DNA from: Achatina immaculata
Lineage: Eukaryota > Mollusca > Gastropoda > Stylommatophora > Achatinidae
NCBI GenBank assembly: GCA_009760885.1
Contig: CM019713.1
Location: 6,880,266 to 6,944,265 of the forward strand
DNA length: 64,000 nucleotides
Direction of reading: 5' to 3'
Below the pieces are notes generated by a model, which saw only the letters and a list, made by a program, of their open reading frames with translations, searched no databases and was not told the DNA's origin. The translations under genes and the position numbers were made by a program. This document shows positions 9,145 through 20,232 of this stretch, piece by piece (position 1 is the stretch's first letter; every line of letters begins with the position of its first letter).

Positions 9145-11418
9145 ATGTCTCTATCTGCAGTATTCAAACATGGTGCTCGCCCTGTGAAGACTAACCAGGC
9201 AGGTGCAGTGCCGGGCCCCCTGCCTCGAAAGGGTCCACCCAATGCTACTGGAGGTCCTCTCAGTTCGTCTTGTGGAGTCAGGAGACATGAGAGTAGAGCT
9301 ACTGGCCAAAAAATACAACAGAAGAAAACAGCCAAAAAGCAAGAACTTAAAATAATGCGGTGGAATGCTGAGGGTGTCAGCAGTGTTAGAGATGGCTATA
9401 GCAAAAAGGTTGAACTAGAGAACATACTTTTTGCAGAGCAGGTAAGTATATGCTGCATACAGGAGACACACCTAACCAAAGATGCCGCCTTTAAAATCAG
9501 AGGCTACCAGTGTTTTAGATCAGATCGACAGGACAGAAGAAAAGGAGGAGTACTCACACTTGTTAAGAATAACATCAGCGCATGTCAGGTGGGAGTGTAC
9601 ATGGAAGGAGCCGAATACCAGATGATCCATCTAAAAAGTAGTAATACAGATTTCCACCTCCTTAACTATTACTGTCCTAATGACCGCCCACTTGGTTTAG
9701 AAACAATCCCACACAAAGAGAGACTGATGGTCTGTGGTGATTTTAACAGCCATTCCCAGAGCTGGGGCTATGGCCACATAGACAAGAGAGGAGAGGAAGT
9801 TGAGAGCTGGCAGGATGATAATGGACTTCTCCTGATCAACCAGCCAATGGATCCCCCAACATTTTACTCAAAGGCTTGGCATACAAAATCAACACCAGAT
9901 CTGGCATTCCACTCTCCAGATCTAAAGTGGAACATTACACGTGAAGTTGGAAAACAACTTGGAGGTAGTGACCATCGACCAGTCTTCCTGACAATAGAAA
10001 ATGAACTCCTTAACACCAGTAGCCCTCTCCCCAGATGGAACTATAAAAAAGCAAACTGGACAATGTACAGACATCGTACAGGTATCTTGGTGGGACAGCT
10101 GTCCATAGAAGGTAAGGATATTAACAGCATAGTGAAGGAATTCAATGCTTGTATCCTTCAGGCCGCTCGTGAAACCATTCCCAGAGGAGCTCGCAGGGAC
10201 TATAAACCATACTGGTCTAGTGATCTGGGAAAACTCCATGATGACGTGGAAGCAGCTCGAAAGCAAGCAGAAAATAGACACCACAATAATTACCAACATT
10301 CTAAGGCCAAATTTCAGAGAGCAAAGCTGCAAGCCAGACGGGAAAGTTGGAGAGAGAAAACAGAGTCCCTAAACTTTGAAAAGGATGGAAGGAAACTGTG
10401 GAAACTAATCAAACAGTTAAATGATGAGAGTACTGGAAGAAGCACAAAGGTTACACTAACAGAGGATGGGAAAACTGTTACAGGTAAGCAGGTAGCAGAT
10501 CACTTTGCTCGCATGTTTGCACAGGACTGCAACATTGATATCCATCCAGAGAAGGAGCGTACAGTGCGCATCGAGCCACAGAAAGAGGAGGAACAAGTCA
10601 GAAAAGTGGAGATCATGGATGCACCAATCACACGCAGTGAGTTAGACCTAGCAGTTAGTAAACTGAAACCAAGGAAATCACCAGGACCAGATGGAGTGTC
10701 CAATGAAATGATCAAGAACCTGGGAATGGCAGCAAGGGGAAAGCTGTTGGATATTTTCAATATGTGCTGGAGCACAGCTAAGTTACCTCAAATCTGGAAG
10801 GAAGCAAGCATGGTACCACTGCTAAAACCAGGGAAAAACAGTGATACTGCCTCCAGCTACAGGCCAATCAGTCTCACTAGCTGCCTATGCAAAACGATGG
10901 AACGCATCATTGACCTGAGGCTAAAATGGTACCTAGAAAGTGAAAACCTTCTCGTTCCACAACAAGCAGGATTTAGGCAGTACTACAGTACGGAAGATCA
11001 AGTGACCTATCTCTCTCAAGAGATTGAGGATGCATTCCAAGAGAAAAACCTTGTACTAGCAGCGTGGATAGACCTGAAGAAAGCCTTTGATAAAGTATGG
11101 AAAAAAGGTCTGTTGTGGAAACTAAGAAACTGCAATGTGAATGGAAGACTATACAACTGGATAAAGTCCTATTTACACAATAGAAGAGCTAGAGTAGTAA
11201 TGGATGGTCACAAAAGCCAGAAAGTACTTCTGCGACACCATGTACCACAAGGAGGAGTCCTTTCGCCTACACTATTCCTGTATTCATTAATGACCTGGTC
11301 AAGGAACTTCCCTATGGAATCAAAGCGGCACTGTATGCAGATGATCTGGTCATGTGGTGTACAGATGAATATGCGACAGTTGCTACACAGAGACTCCAAA
11401 GAGCAGCAGACATCTTGA
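9145..11418 (+). pseudogene. LINE B endonuclease and reverse transcriptase
   Basis: This 757-codon frame contains the target-nicking endonuclease and most of the reverse transcriptase. Endonuclease motifs are RWNAEGVSS near residue 72, QETHLT near 108, GGVLTLV near 133, CGDFNSHSQ near 195 and GGSDHRPVF near 275. The reverse transcriptase starts near residue 490 with LKPRKSPGPDGVSNEM, then YRPISLTS near 572, AWIDLKKAFDKVW near 638 and PQGGVLSPTLF near 702. About one base is missing near 11278. The YADDL active site is therefore read in another frame (about 11335-11350), and the last 45 codons here are out of frame. The ATG used is the first one, but the frame is open further upstream. Confidence 0.9.
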
Positions 11419-12206
11419 CATCATGGACAAACAAATGGTGTGTAAATATCAACATAGAGAAATCAAGTACCACTCTGTTCACCCTCTCATCTAAACAGAA
11501 AGCAGGTAAGATCTTTGTAAATGAAATACCCTTAAGGATGGACAACCAACCCACTTACTTAGGAGTGACTCTTGACTCAAAACTGACGTGGAAGCAACAC
11601 ATCAACAGTGCAGAAGCAAAAGCCAGAAGAAAACTAGCCATATTAAGAAAATTGAGTGGAACCACATGGGGAGCTAGTGAAAGAATCCTCAAGAATGTAT
11701 ATCAGCAAAGTATTCTATCACATTTAGAATATGGCTCAACATCTTGGTGTACAGCATCAAACACTAAGCTGCATAATCTAGACAAGGTTCAAAATCAGTC
11801 ACTACGGATTATCACAGGTGCCATGAGGTCCACACCAATAGTAGAAATGCAGAAAATAGTTGGTGTTCAAGCGCTAAAGGAACGTAGAGACACAAAGGTC
11901 ATGACCATGGGAGAAAAATTCCTTAGCTCTGTAAGCCATCCCCTGAAGGAGAGATTCAATAACTTGGCATTAGGACGGCTTAAAAGAAGCAGCTTCATTC
12001 ATCAGGCCAAGCTTATGCGTAAGCTGATACCTGACCTTCCAACTGTAGTCGCTCCATTATCATCTGTACCAGAGCATACACCATGGAAAGAAGCAGATTA
12101 TACACAAATAACTATTCAGACTGAAGTGAAAGGTATGCAGAATGGTGAGATGCAGAGCAGTTTTGTAAGATCAACAGCCACACTTAGTGTTCTAGATGAC
12201 AAATAA
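11280..12206 (+). pseudogene. LINE B reverse transcriptase C-terminal part
   Basis: This continues the LINE B polyprotein in the shifted frame. The first ATG is 11352, but homology begins upstream with the YADDL catalytic motif at about 11335. It includes the thumb and connection region, with WCVNINIEKSS, YLGVTLDSKLTW and HLEYGSTSW. It ends at a TAA (12204-12206) that lies in the same frame as the RNase H part below. That stop is probably a point mutation and not a natural terminus. Confidence 0.85.
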
Positions 12207-12983
12207 CCATGTGACACCTGGATACGTGTGTATACAGATGGATCTGCACATAATGCCATAAAGAATGGAGGGGCAGGAGCATATATTGAATATCCAAACA
12301 ACACCATTGACAAGATTTCCATACCCACTGGAAAATACTGCAACAACTTTGATGCAGAAGTTAGGGCAATTATTGCTGCAGTTGAAAAACTATCAGACTC
12401 CAGAATTGATACATGTCCTGTAGTAATTCTCACAGATGCAAGATCAGTACTGGAAGCTCTTCAGAGCAACAAACTACCAGACCTTAAGGATGCCTTGTCA
12501 AAAATTGGCTTACAACATGGAGTCACTTTGCAATGGATTCTCTCCCACTGTGGGATACCAGGCAATGAGAAAGCTGACCATCTGGCCAAAGAGGGCACTG
12601 AAATGGAGCAACCAGACATACCAATCACCTATAATCAGAAGAAAAGCATGATAAAAACCTACAGGAAGCCACAAACACCACCACATGATGACTATCACAT
12701 GCTAAACAGAAAGGAACAAGTCACCATCTTCCGTCTCCGAACAGGACACAGCCGACTCCGAAGTCATATGTATACAAAGTTTAAGGTTGGTACTACTAAT
12801 CTATGTACATGTGCCCAGGTGCCCCAAACTGTGGAACATATCCTCCAGAACTGCATCAACTACGAGACACTGAGAAATAATTACTGGCCCAGTGAAACCA
12901 CTAAAGAAGATAAGCTCTACGGTTCCATACATGAGTTACAAAACACAGTGAAATTTATCCAAGAGACAGGACTGCAGATATAG
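12207..12983 (+). pseudogene. LINE B RNase H and C-terminal zinc-like region
   Basis: This is in frame with the preceding piece after the single TAA. RNase H removes the RNA strand of the cDNA hybrid, and this domain is known in I-group LINEs. All expected acidic positions are visible: YTDGSAH near 12231, FDAEVRAI near 12350, ILTDARSV near 12430 and HCGIPGNEKADHLAKEG near 12547. A Cys/His pattern, CTCAQVPQTVEHILQNC, follows near 12807-12857, as in many LINE C-termini. The natural stop is at 12981-12983, about 10 bp before the GCGAAC-(GAA)n tail. Confidence 0.88.
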
Positions 12984-13011
12984 ACAGACAATGCGAACGA
13001 AGAAGAAGAAG

Positions 13012-13250
13012 ACTAATCTGGTGGTGCAGTGGGATTTTTTTTTCTGGTACACATCGAAAAAGGGTCCGGGGTTCACCCTGCCTCCAAAAATGGGCACCAG
13101 AGAAATCTGGGAAGGTAAAGCGGCCAGGCGTGATACTGACCACATCATACTTTCATGTGCCGAGGGTCATGGAATATATAAGCCAAACACCATGTTCCCC
13201 AATATGCCTTATGGCGTGAAAACTGGAATTTTACCTTCACCTTTATTGTG
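13012..13250 (+). mobile_element. SINE S1, body
   Basis: Right half of the SINE broken by LINE B. The central part (CACCAGAGAAATCTGGG, then GGCCAGGCGTGATACTGA, CCACATCA) and the TTTTACCTTCACCTTT end match SINE S2 at 45905-46196 and, less well, S3 at 54593-54816. There is no coding capacity. Confidence 0.8.
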
Positions 13251-13720
13251 AGAGTTTGTGTACGCTTTGGGTTATTCATTTTACTCCTATCTTCTTTCTA
13301 ACTTGGAACATCTAGTGACTTGATACGAGAGAGTGTTCTCAATAGAAAGTTCTCTTGTGAATGCTTGTCTTGGAACATACACAAAGGAAACTATGTTTTA
13401 TGTGAGGTATCATGTAGTCTAGCGGTTCCCAACTTCAGTTCGTGACCCATATTAGGTTCGCGGGGTTGAGGTGTGCCCTGAGGTAATTTCGCCAGAAAAT
13501 ATTATGATAAATGTTAGATCATTATTTCGTGACATTTATAAATAATGTTTTAGCGATTCGTAGCACTTCTGTGTCATATTAAGTCACTGAAGTAGTATCA
13601 GTTAATTTTTGTTGACTTTCGGTTTTGTTAAACGTCTTTTCTAGTAGGTCGTGGTCCACCTAAAGCTGCTGACTGCGCTAATAAAAGATTACGAATGCTT
13701 GGGGGGGGGGGGGGGGGGGG
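13251..13720. other. No gene recognised; hAT-like end and poly(G)
   Basis: A phrase near 13419-13440 (CTAGCGGTTCCCAACTT) resembles a hAT-type terminal repeat, but no partner end was identified. A run of about 22 G lies at 13699-13720, a place where assemblies are often unreliable. Confidence 0.35.
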
Positions 13721-14040
13721 ACGGTGCCCATATTCTCGGCAATCAGTAACCCACAGCTGGCATGCTGGGGGTCAGGATTGGCAAACAATAGGTGACCAAA
13801 TCCCTGTCCCACCTCTCCGTTGGTACCCCCCAGTAACAGACCTAGCCTGGCTGACGGGGCAGGGATCGCCAGAGTTCCCGTAGCTGTGGAGTCCCTTCAA
13901 GAAGAGTTGAACACCCCTCACTTCTTTCCAGCTGCTCTCAGGGGCTAAGCTACAAATCCGACACGATGCTGTGCCTCAGCATCAGCTGCAAGGAACACCA
14001 GATCACAGTTCCAGGGAAATTGACGAAGAACAAGAAGACG
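13721..14040 (+). mobile_element. Repeat G, copy 2
   Basis: This copy is in inverted orientation relative to copy 1 (836-1235). Its reverse complement aligns with copy 1 over most of the length, including the lead block (GGCGATCC, GCCAGGCTAGG) and the block next to the tail (TTCCAGGGAAATTGACGAAG). It ends in an impure (GAA)n-type tail at about 14019-14036. Confidence 0.65.
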
Positions 14041-14440
14041 AATGAATCCTTAAGACGCGTGAGATGTGCGCGCCAAAACTGAGCAGGATGATGCCTCACT
14101 TCGTGTTCCACGTCATCTTGGGGGGTCAACACAACCTCGGTTATGTTTGCGTCGCTGAACGACGAAAGTGCGCGACCTTTGACCTCGGCAAGGTCACCTC
14201 TACATTAATGGTTTGTTGGTTTATGTTTTGGTGAGTTTTTTTTTTAAGTGATCGAAATATTGGAATGTTATATGTTCATTTATACGTGCATGCTCTAGTT
14301 TCTGCTATACCAACATAGTTTAGGGAAGGGAAATAATTTATGAAAGTTGATGTTCTGAGCAGCATATGTTATCCGCCCTAAGGAATTCTTCGTGTACAGT
14401 TTACATGTAAAAGAATGCATGAAGAAAATTGTGCTGAGAC
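14041..14440. other. No gene recognised
   Basis: There is no supported coding or RNA feature. A short stretch at about 14250-14290 (GATCGAAATATTGGAATG, TATATGTTCATTTAT) loosely resembles part of repeat H. Confidence 0.4.
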
Positions 14441-14461
14441 CGAATGTGAGTTTTAAAATTG

Positions 14462-14745
14462 CCGAGACTAATTGATTGATTGATTGATTGATCTTTATTT
14501 CCAAAGGGTTAAGAATTGGGCACGCAGGCCCCTCTGACATTCTGCCCTTTATCATACAACTTTCACTCTATTCCAGACAGTCTACAAATATGCTGTTCAT
14601 ATAACAAACATAATTAACATTGAAGTTGAGAGACATAAAATAAAATATAACATTTACGTTTTGCTCTTAAACATTCGCTCAGTACAGAAGTAACGACATA
14701 CATTATAAATGACTATCTACTAAACAAAATTTTCGGGACTATTCA
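14462..14745 (-). mobile_element. LINE 3' end with (AATC)n tail
   Basis: A (TTGA)n run at about 14470-14491 is followed by CTTTATTTCCAAAGGG. On the minus strand this reads as a 3' untranslated end plus an (AATC)n tail, a style seen in CR1-like elements. It interrupts the 28-bp tandem repeat: a related unit lies before it (14437-14465) and the array resumes at 14746. Confidence 0.45.
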
Positions 14746-14957
14746 GTGAATGTGAGTTTTTTAATTGCTGAGACTGAATGTGAGTTTTTTAATTGCTGAG
14801 ACTGAATGTGAGTTTTTTAATTGCTGAGACTGAATGTGAGTTTTTTAATTGCTGAGACTGAATGTGAGTTTTTTAATTGCTGAGACTGAATGTGAGTTTT
14901 TTAATTGCTGAGACTGAATGTGAGTTTTTTAATTGCTGAGACTGAATGTGAGTTTTG
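14746..14957 (+). repeat. 28-bp tandem repeat, about 7.5 copies
   Basis: Near-perfect 28-bp units built around TGAATGTGAGTTTTTTAATT with a GCTGAGAC link. One diverged unit is separated from the array by the LINE fragment at 14462-14745. Confidence 0.95.
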
Positions 14958-15095
14958 AAAGTGCGCAGCTTGCGTAGATGCGTTAAATACGCAGCAGACG
15001 TGAGGAGATGATATAAAAGAAGCACACCTGAAGGGCTCGGAGATGGTCAGACAGACAGTCAGACAGACAGTCGGACAGAATTCAAGGTGGAAATT

Positions 15096-15360
15096 CATTC
15101 ATTCATTCGGCTTTCCGAGCCATTGCTGCTCATTGCTACAAGCAAGACTTGTCTCCCTTACTCTGTAATCTTAGTCTTCTCCTGCCAATTGTTCATTCCG
15201 ACGGCTCGTAAGTCTTCTTCCAGGTTGTCATGTCACTGTTGTCTCGGTCTGCCTCTTGGTCTGTCTCCGTTAATCAATTCTGTATAAGCTGCTTTTGTCT
15301 GTCTATTCTCGTCCACCCTCTCCAAGTGACAGAGTCGTCTCTGTTGCTTTTAATAATGGT
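15096..15360 (-). pseudogene. LINE I-family C-terminal fragment (label I)
   Basis: Translated on the minus strand, this gives a GDRPRGRPRQQ phrase followed by HDNLEEDLRAVG and NWQEKT, a signature of LINE C-terminal tails. The letter is a local label and does not mean the I clade. A short tail made of GAAT units lies at 15096-15111 on its 3' side. Stops are present and only the 3' end survives. Confidence 0.55.
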
Positions 15361-15425
15361 AGTTATAAGTGGAGATCGGTGTAATAAATATATGATTTTA
15401 TTTTGAAATGGTTATAATCGTCTCT

Positions 15426-15429
<4 letters not shown>

Positions 15430-15471
<42 letters not shown>
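15430..15471. repeat. (AT)n microsatellite
   Basis: About 21 AT units that directly replace the end of the Tc1 transposase gene of copy 1. Confidence 0.95.
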
Positions 15472-15474
<3 letters not shown>

Positions 15475-16615
15475 TGTACTTGTCTGTTGAGTTCATCCCA
15501 TAAGTGTTCTGTTGGGTTAATGTCTGACGACATGGATGGCCATGGAATGGTCTGGACGTTGCTGTCAGCGAGGAACTGGGTAGTGAGTTGTGCCACACGA
15601 GGTCGAGCGTTATCCTGCTGAAAAATCGACACTGGTGCAGCCAGAAGTAGAAGGACGTGAGGACGAAGAATTTCAGCGACGTATCGGTGGGCATTCAGTG
15701 TCCTTCAATTTGCATGAGGAAGCTTCTTCCCGTGAAGCTGATTGTCCCTCACACCAGTACACTTCCATCACCATGTGGAGAACCCTCATCCACGCAGTTC
15801 TGAGCACAGCGCTCATGGACTCTGCGGTAAATTCTTCTCCGTCTGTTGTGTTGCTGGAACAGAAAGAATGATTCATCACTAAACCAAACCCTTCTCCGAT
15901 CTTTCGCAACGGTCCATTGGCGATGCTGGTTCGCCCACTGCAGTCGGTTCTGGCGATCCTGGTCCGTAAGAACAGGACCTCTGTAGGGTCTTCTAGGGCA
16001 AAGAGGCAAAGACCAGCGTGATGCAGCTGGTTCCTGACAGTTTGATCTGAAATTCGACGAGCTGCTATCATTGACTGGACTGTTGAGGACGCAGATGCAA
16101 ATTGATTCCTAAGGTGACGCAGCCGTATGAAGCTATCTTCAGCAGGAGTTGTGACTATGGTTCTTCCAATGCGCTGCCGGTCTGCAACTGAGTCAGTTTC
16201 TTGAAATCATCTCCAAAAACGACTAATACTGCCACATTAAATTGTCTGGCCGCTACACTTTGTGCCTTTTCAGTCTGTAAACGTTCAATGTTGACGAGTC
16301 GTTGTTCTGTAGTGAGATAAGCCATAATTGCGTATTGAATATTCAAAGGAATTCATTCGAGGAGCGTCAGTCTTTTATAGGCATTCAATAACATGGTCAG
16401 TGAGTTTTGTGTTCAGTCCGTTTCACGAGACTATTGTCGTTTTTCTGTGCTCATGAAACATCTTTTGAGTACAATTCAAGTGGACGTTTCAGGCAATTTG
16501 CATTTGTATGATCACCAAAGTGGACGTTTCAGGAAATTTGCATTTGTATGATCACCAAACGTCTGTTTAAATCGCAACATCGTATTTGTTGCGTTTCGTT
16601 TTTTTTTTAACAGTA
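15472..16615 (-). mobile_element. Tc1-like transposon, copy 1, truncated
   Basis: Minus-strand Tc1-type transposase in several frames, from about 16346 (MAYLTTEQRL) down to 15472. Catalytic DDE landmarks are WFSDESFF near 15890, FQQDNARPR near 15620 and NPTEHLWDEL near 15500. The gene is cut off by the (AT)n run, so the left terminal repeat is missing. The right end is intact: a T-run is followed by AACAGTA ending at 16615, then the TA target base pair (16616-16617) and immediately 22-bp minisatellite sequence. A 41-bp stretch is duplicated in tandem at about 16476-16558. Confidence 0.85.
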
Positions 16616-18049
16616 TAGAAGCTGATAAAAAAAAGCTTGAAGAAGAGCAGATCAAACACCATAAAAAAAACCCGTATACAAGCTTATCAAAAAGTTCGTA
16701 CAAGAGGATCAAACACCTTGGAGAAGCTGATCAAAAGCTTTGTACAAGCTGATTAAAAACCTTGGAGAATCTGATAAAAAATCTTATAGAAAGTGATCAA
16801 AAAACCATTAGAGATGCTGATTAAAAAAAAACCTTGTAGAAGCTGATCTAAAACCTTGTACAACCTAATGAAAAACCTTGTAAAAGCTGATCAAAAACCT
16901 TTGAGAAACTGATGAAAAGCCTTAGAGAAGCTAGTCACAAAAACCTTGGAGACGGTTATCAAAATGCTTGGAGAAGTTGATCAAAAAAACTTTGAGAAAC
17001 TGACAAAAACCATGGAGAGGCTTCTCAAAAACTCTTGGATTATCTGATCAAAAAGCTTGGAGAGGCTGATCAAATACCGTTGAGAAGCTGATCAAAAACA
17101 ATGAAACATCTGATCAAAACCCTGGCAGAAGCTGACCAGAATCCCAGGAGACGCTTATCAAAAACCTTGTAGAAGCTGATCAAAAAAGTTGCACAGGCTG
17201 ATAAAAAACCTTTTAAAAGCTGGTTAAAAAACTTGTAGAAGCTGAACATAAACGTTGGAGAATCTGATCACACATCTTGAGAAGCTTATCATAAACATTA
17301 TAGAAGCTGATCAAAATCCTTGTAGAAACTGATCAAGAAGAAGCGGACCAAAATCCTTGTAGAAGCTGATCAAAATTCTTGTAGAAGCTTATAAAAAGCC
17401 TTGTAGAAGCTGATCAAAAACCATGGAGAAGCTGACAAAAATCCTAGCAGAAGCTTATCGAAAGCATTGTAGAATGTTCTCAAAAAACCTGCAGAAGTTG
17501 ATCTAAAACCTCGTAGAAGCCTATCAAAATTCCTATACAAGCTAATAATCTTCGAGAAACGGATGAAAAACCTTACAGAAGCTGATCACACACCTTGGAG
17601 AAGCTAATAGCAAACATTGGAGAAGCTGATTACAAACCCTTTAAGACGCTGATCAAAAACCTTGGAGAAACTGATCGCAAAATCTTTGAGAAATTGATCA
17701 AAAACCTTGAAGAGGCTGATAAAAACCTTGGAGAGACTTTTCAAGAACCCGGGGGACCTGATCAAAACGAGTGGGGAGACTGATAAAAAATCGTGGAGAA
17801 GCTGATCAAAAATCTTGAGAAAGCTTATCAAAACCCTGGTAGAAGATGATTAAAAACCGTGTAGAAGCGGATCAAAAACATTGGAGAAGCTGATGAAAAA
17901 CCTTGGAAAATCTGATCAAAGCCCTTGGAGACGCTCATCAAAAACTTGGAGAAGCTGATCAACAACCTTGGAGAAGCTGATCAAAATCCTTGGAAAGGCT
18001 GCTGGGGAAAAACCTTGCAAAGTCTGATCAAGAACCTTGGAAAGGCTGG

Positions 18050-19139
18050 TTAAAAAAAAAAAAAACCTTCGAGACGCTGATCAAAAGCGGTGGAGAAGGT
18101 GATCAAAAACTGTGGAGAATGATCAAAAAGCTTGTAGGTTGATCAAAATCCTTGTAGAAGCAAATCAAAAATCACTATAGATGCTTATTAAAAACCTTGT
18201 GTAAGCTTATCACAAACCTTGCAGAACCTGAATAAAATGCTTGGAGAAGCTGATCAGAAACTTTGCAGAATCTGATCAAAAAACCTTGGAGAGGGTGATA
18301 AAAAAAAACATGGAGATGCTGATAAAAAAAATCCCACAGCGCCGGAACAACAACACTGGAGAGGCTGATCAAAAACCTTGATGTAACTGATCAAAATCTT
18401 TCTACAAGTTAATCGAAAACCATGCAGAAGCTGATGACAAAACTTGTGGAAGCTGATCTAAAACCTTGTAGAAGTTTAATACAAATCATGTGCAAGATGA
18501 TCAAAAACCTTTCAGAAATTGGTGGAAAACCTTAGAGAAGTTTATCAAAAAAACTTTGGAGAACCTGAACGCAAACCTCGGATAAGCTGATCACAGACCT
18601 TTTAAAAGGTGTTCAAAAACATTCCAGAAAGTGGTCACAAAATCTTCGAGAAGCTGATCAAAAACCTTGGAGAAACTGATCACAAAATCTTTGATAAGCT
18701 GATAAAAACTTGAAGCTAATAAAAATCCTGGAGATTTTGATCACAACACCTTGGAGAGGCTGATCAAAAACCTTGGAGAAGATGATAAATTTCACTGGAG
18801 ATTTTGATCAAAGCACCTTGGAGAGGGTAATAAAAACCTTGGTGTCTTTTCCAAAACCATTGGAGACCTAAACGATTGGGGAGGCTGATCAAATATTGTA
18901 GAGATACTGTTCAAAAAAACCTGAAAAAGCTTATCAAAACCCCGGTAGAAGCTTATTAAAAACATTATAAAAAAGCTCACTAAAAACCTTGGAGAAGCTG
19001 ATCAAAATCTTTTTAAAGGCTGATGGGGGGAAAACCATGGAGAAACTGATCACAAGCTTTGGAGAAGCTGATCAAAATCCTTGGAAGGGTTGATGGGGTG
19101 AAAGATCTTGGAAAGGCTGGTCACCTTGGAGGGGCTGAT
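18050..19139 (+). repeat. About 1.09-kb duplication in array, first copy
   Basis: This block of diverged 22-bp units is repeated almost base for base at 19140-20232. Shared rare variants include the CTTCGAGACGCTGATC unit, an ATCCCACAGCGCC phrase and a GTTGATGGGGTG phrase. Differences are a handful of bases and small indels. Confidence 0.9.
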
Positions 19140-20232
19140 AAAAAAAAAAAAACCTTCGAGACGCTGATCAAAAGCGGTGGAGAAGGTGATCAAAAACTGT
19201 GGAGAATGATCAAAAAGCTTGTAGGTTGATCAAAATCCTTGTAGAAGCAAATCAAAAATCACTATAGATGCTTATTAAAAACCTTGTGTAAGCTTATCAC
19301 AAACCTTGCAGAACCTGAATAAAATGCTTGGAGAAGCTGATCAGAAACTTTGCAGAATCTGATCAAAAACCTTGGAGAGGGTGATAAAAAAAAAAAAACC
19401 TTGGAGAAGCTGATAAAAAAATCCCACAGCGCCGGAACAACAACACTGGAGAGGCTGATCAAAAACCTTGATGTAACTGATCAAAATCTTTCTACAAGTT
19501 AATCGAAAACCATGCAGAAGCTGATGACAAAACTTGTGGAAGCTGATCTAAAACCTTGTAGAAGTTTAATACAAATCATGTGCAAGATGATCAAAAACCT
19601 TTCAGAAATTGGTGGAAAACCTTAGAGAAGTTTATCAAAAAAACTTTGGAGAACCTGAACGCAAACCTCGGATAAGCTGATCACAGACCTTTTAAAAGGT
19701 GTTCAAAAACATTCCAGAAAGTGGTCACAAAATCTTCGAGAAGCTGATCAAAAACCTTGGAGAAACTGATCACAAAATCTTTGAGAAGCTGATAAAAACT
19801 TGAAGAAGCTAATAAAAATCCTGGAGATTTTGATCACAACACCTTGGAGAGGCTGATCAAAAACCTTGGAGAAGATGATAAATTTCACTGGAGATTTTGA
19901 TCAAAGCACCTTGGAGAGGGTAATAAAAACCTTGGTGTCTTTTCCAAAACCATTGGAGACCTAAACGATTGGGGAGGCTGATCAAATATTGTAGAGATAC
20001 TGTTCAAAAAAACCTGAAAAAGCTTATCAAAACCCCGGTAGAAGCTTATTAAAAACATTATAAAAAAGCTCACTAAAAACCTTGGAGAAGCTGATCAAAA
20101 TCTTTTTAAAGGCTGATGGGGGGAAAACCATGGAGAAACTGATCACAAGCTTTGGAGAAGCTGATCAAAATCCTTGGAAGGGTTGATGGGGTGAAAGATC
20201 TTGGAAAGGCTGGTCACCTTGGAGGGGCTGAT
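19140..20232 (+). repeat. About 1.09-kb duplication in array, second copy
   Basis: Second, nearly identical copy. It differs, for example, by a few bases near 19395-19415 and by an extra AGA near 19803. The copies are far more similar to each other than neighbouring 22-bp units are, so this is a recent event or an assembly duplication. Confidence 0.9.

Larger units (their letters stand above)
9076..13011 (+). mobile_element. I-group LINE B with RNase H, with TSD
   Basis: A 3936-bp non-LTR retrotransposon bounded by a 16-bp TSD with one mismatch, ACTAATCTAGTGGTGC (9060-9075) and ACTAATCTGGTGGTGC (13012-13027). It encodes EEP endonuclease, reverse transcriptase, RNase H and a C-terminal Cys/His region, then ends in GCGAAC plus (GAA)n. 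The coding frame is open from 9079, just inside the 5' end, with no leader stop. The copy is therefore probably 5' truncated and lacks any ORF1. Only two visible lesions interrupt the frame: a one-base loss near 11278 and a stop at 12204-12206. It looks young compared with the other LINEs here. Confidence 0.92.
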
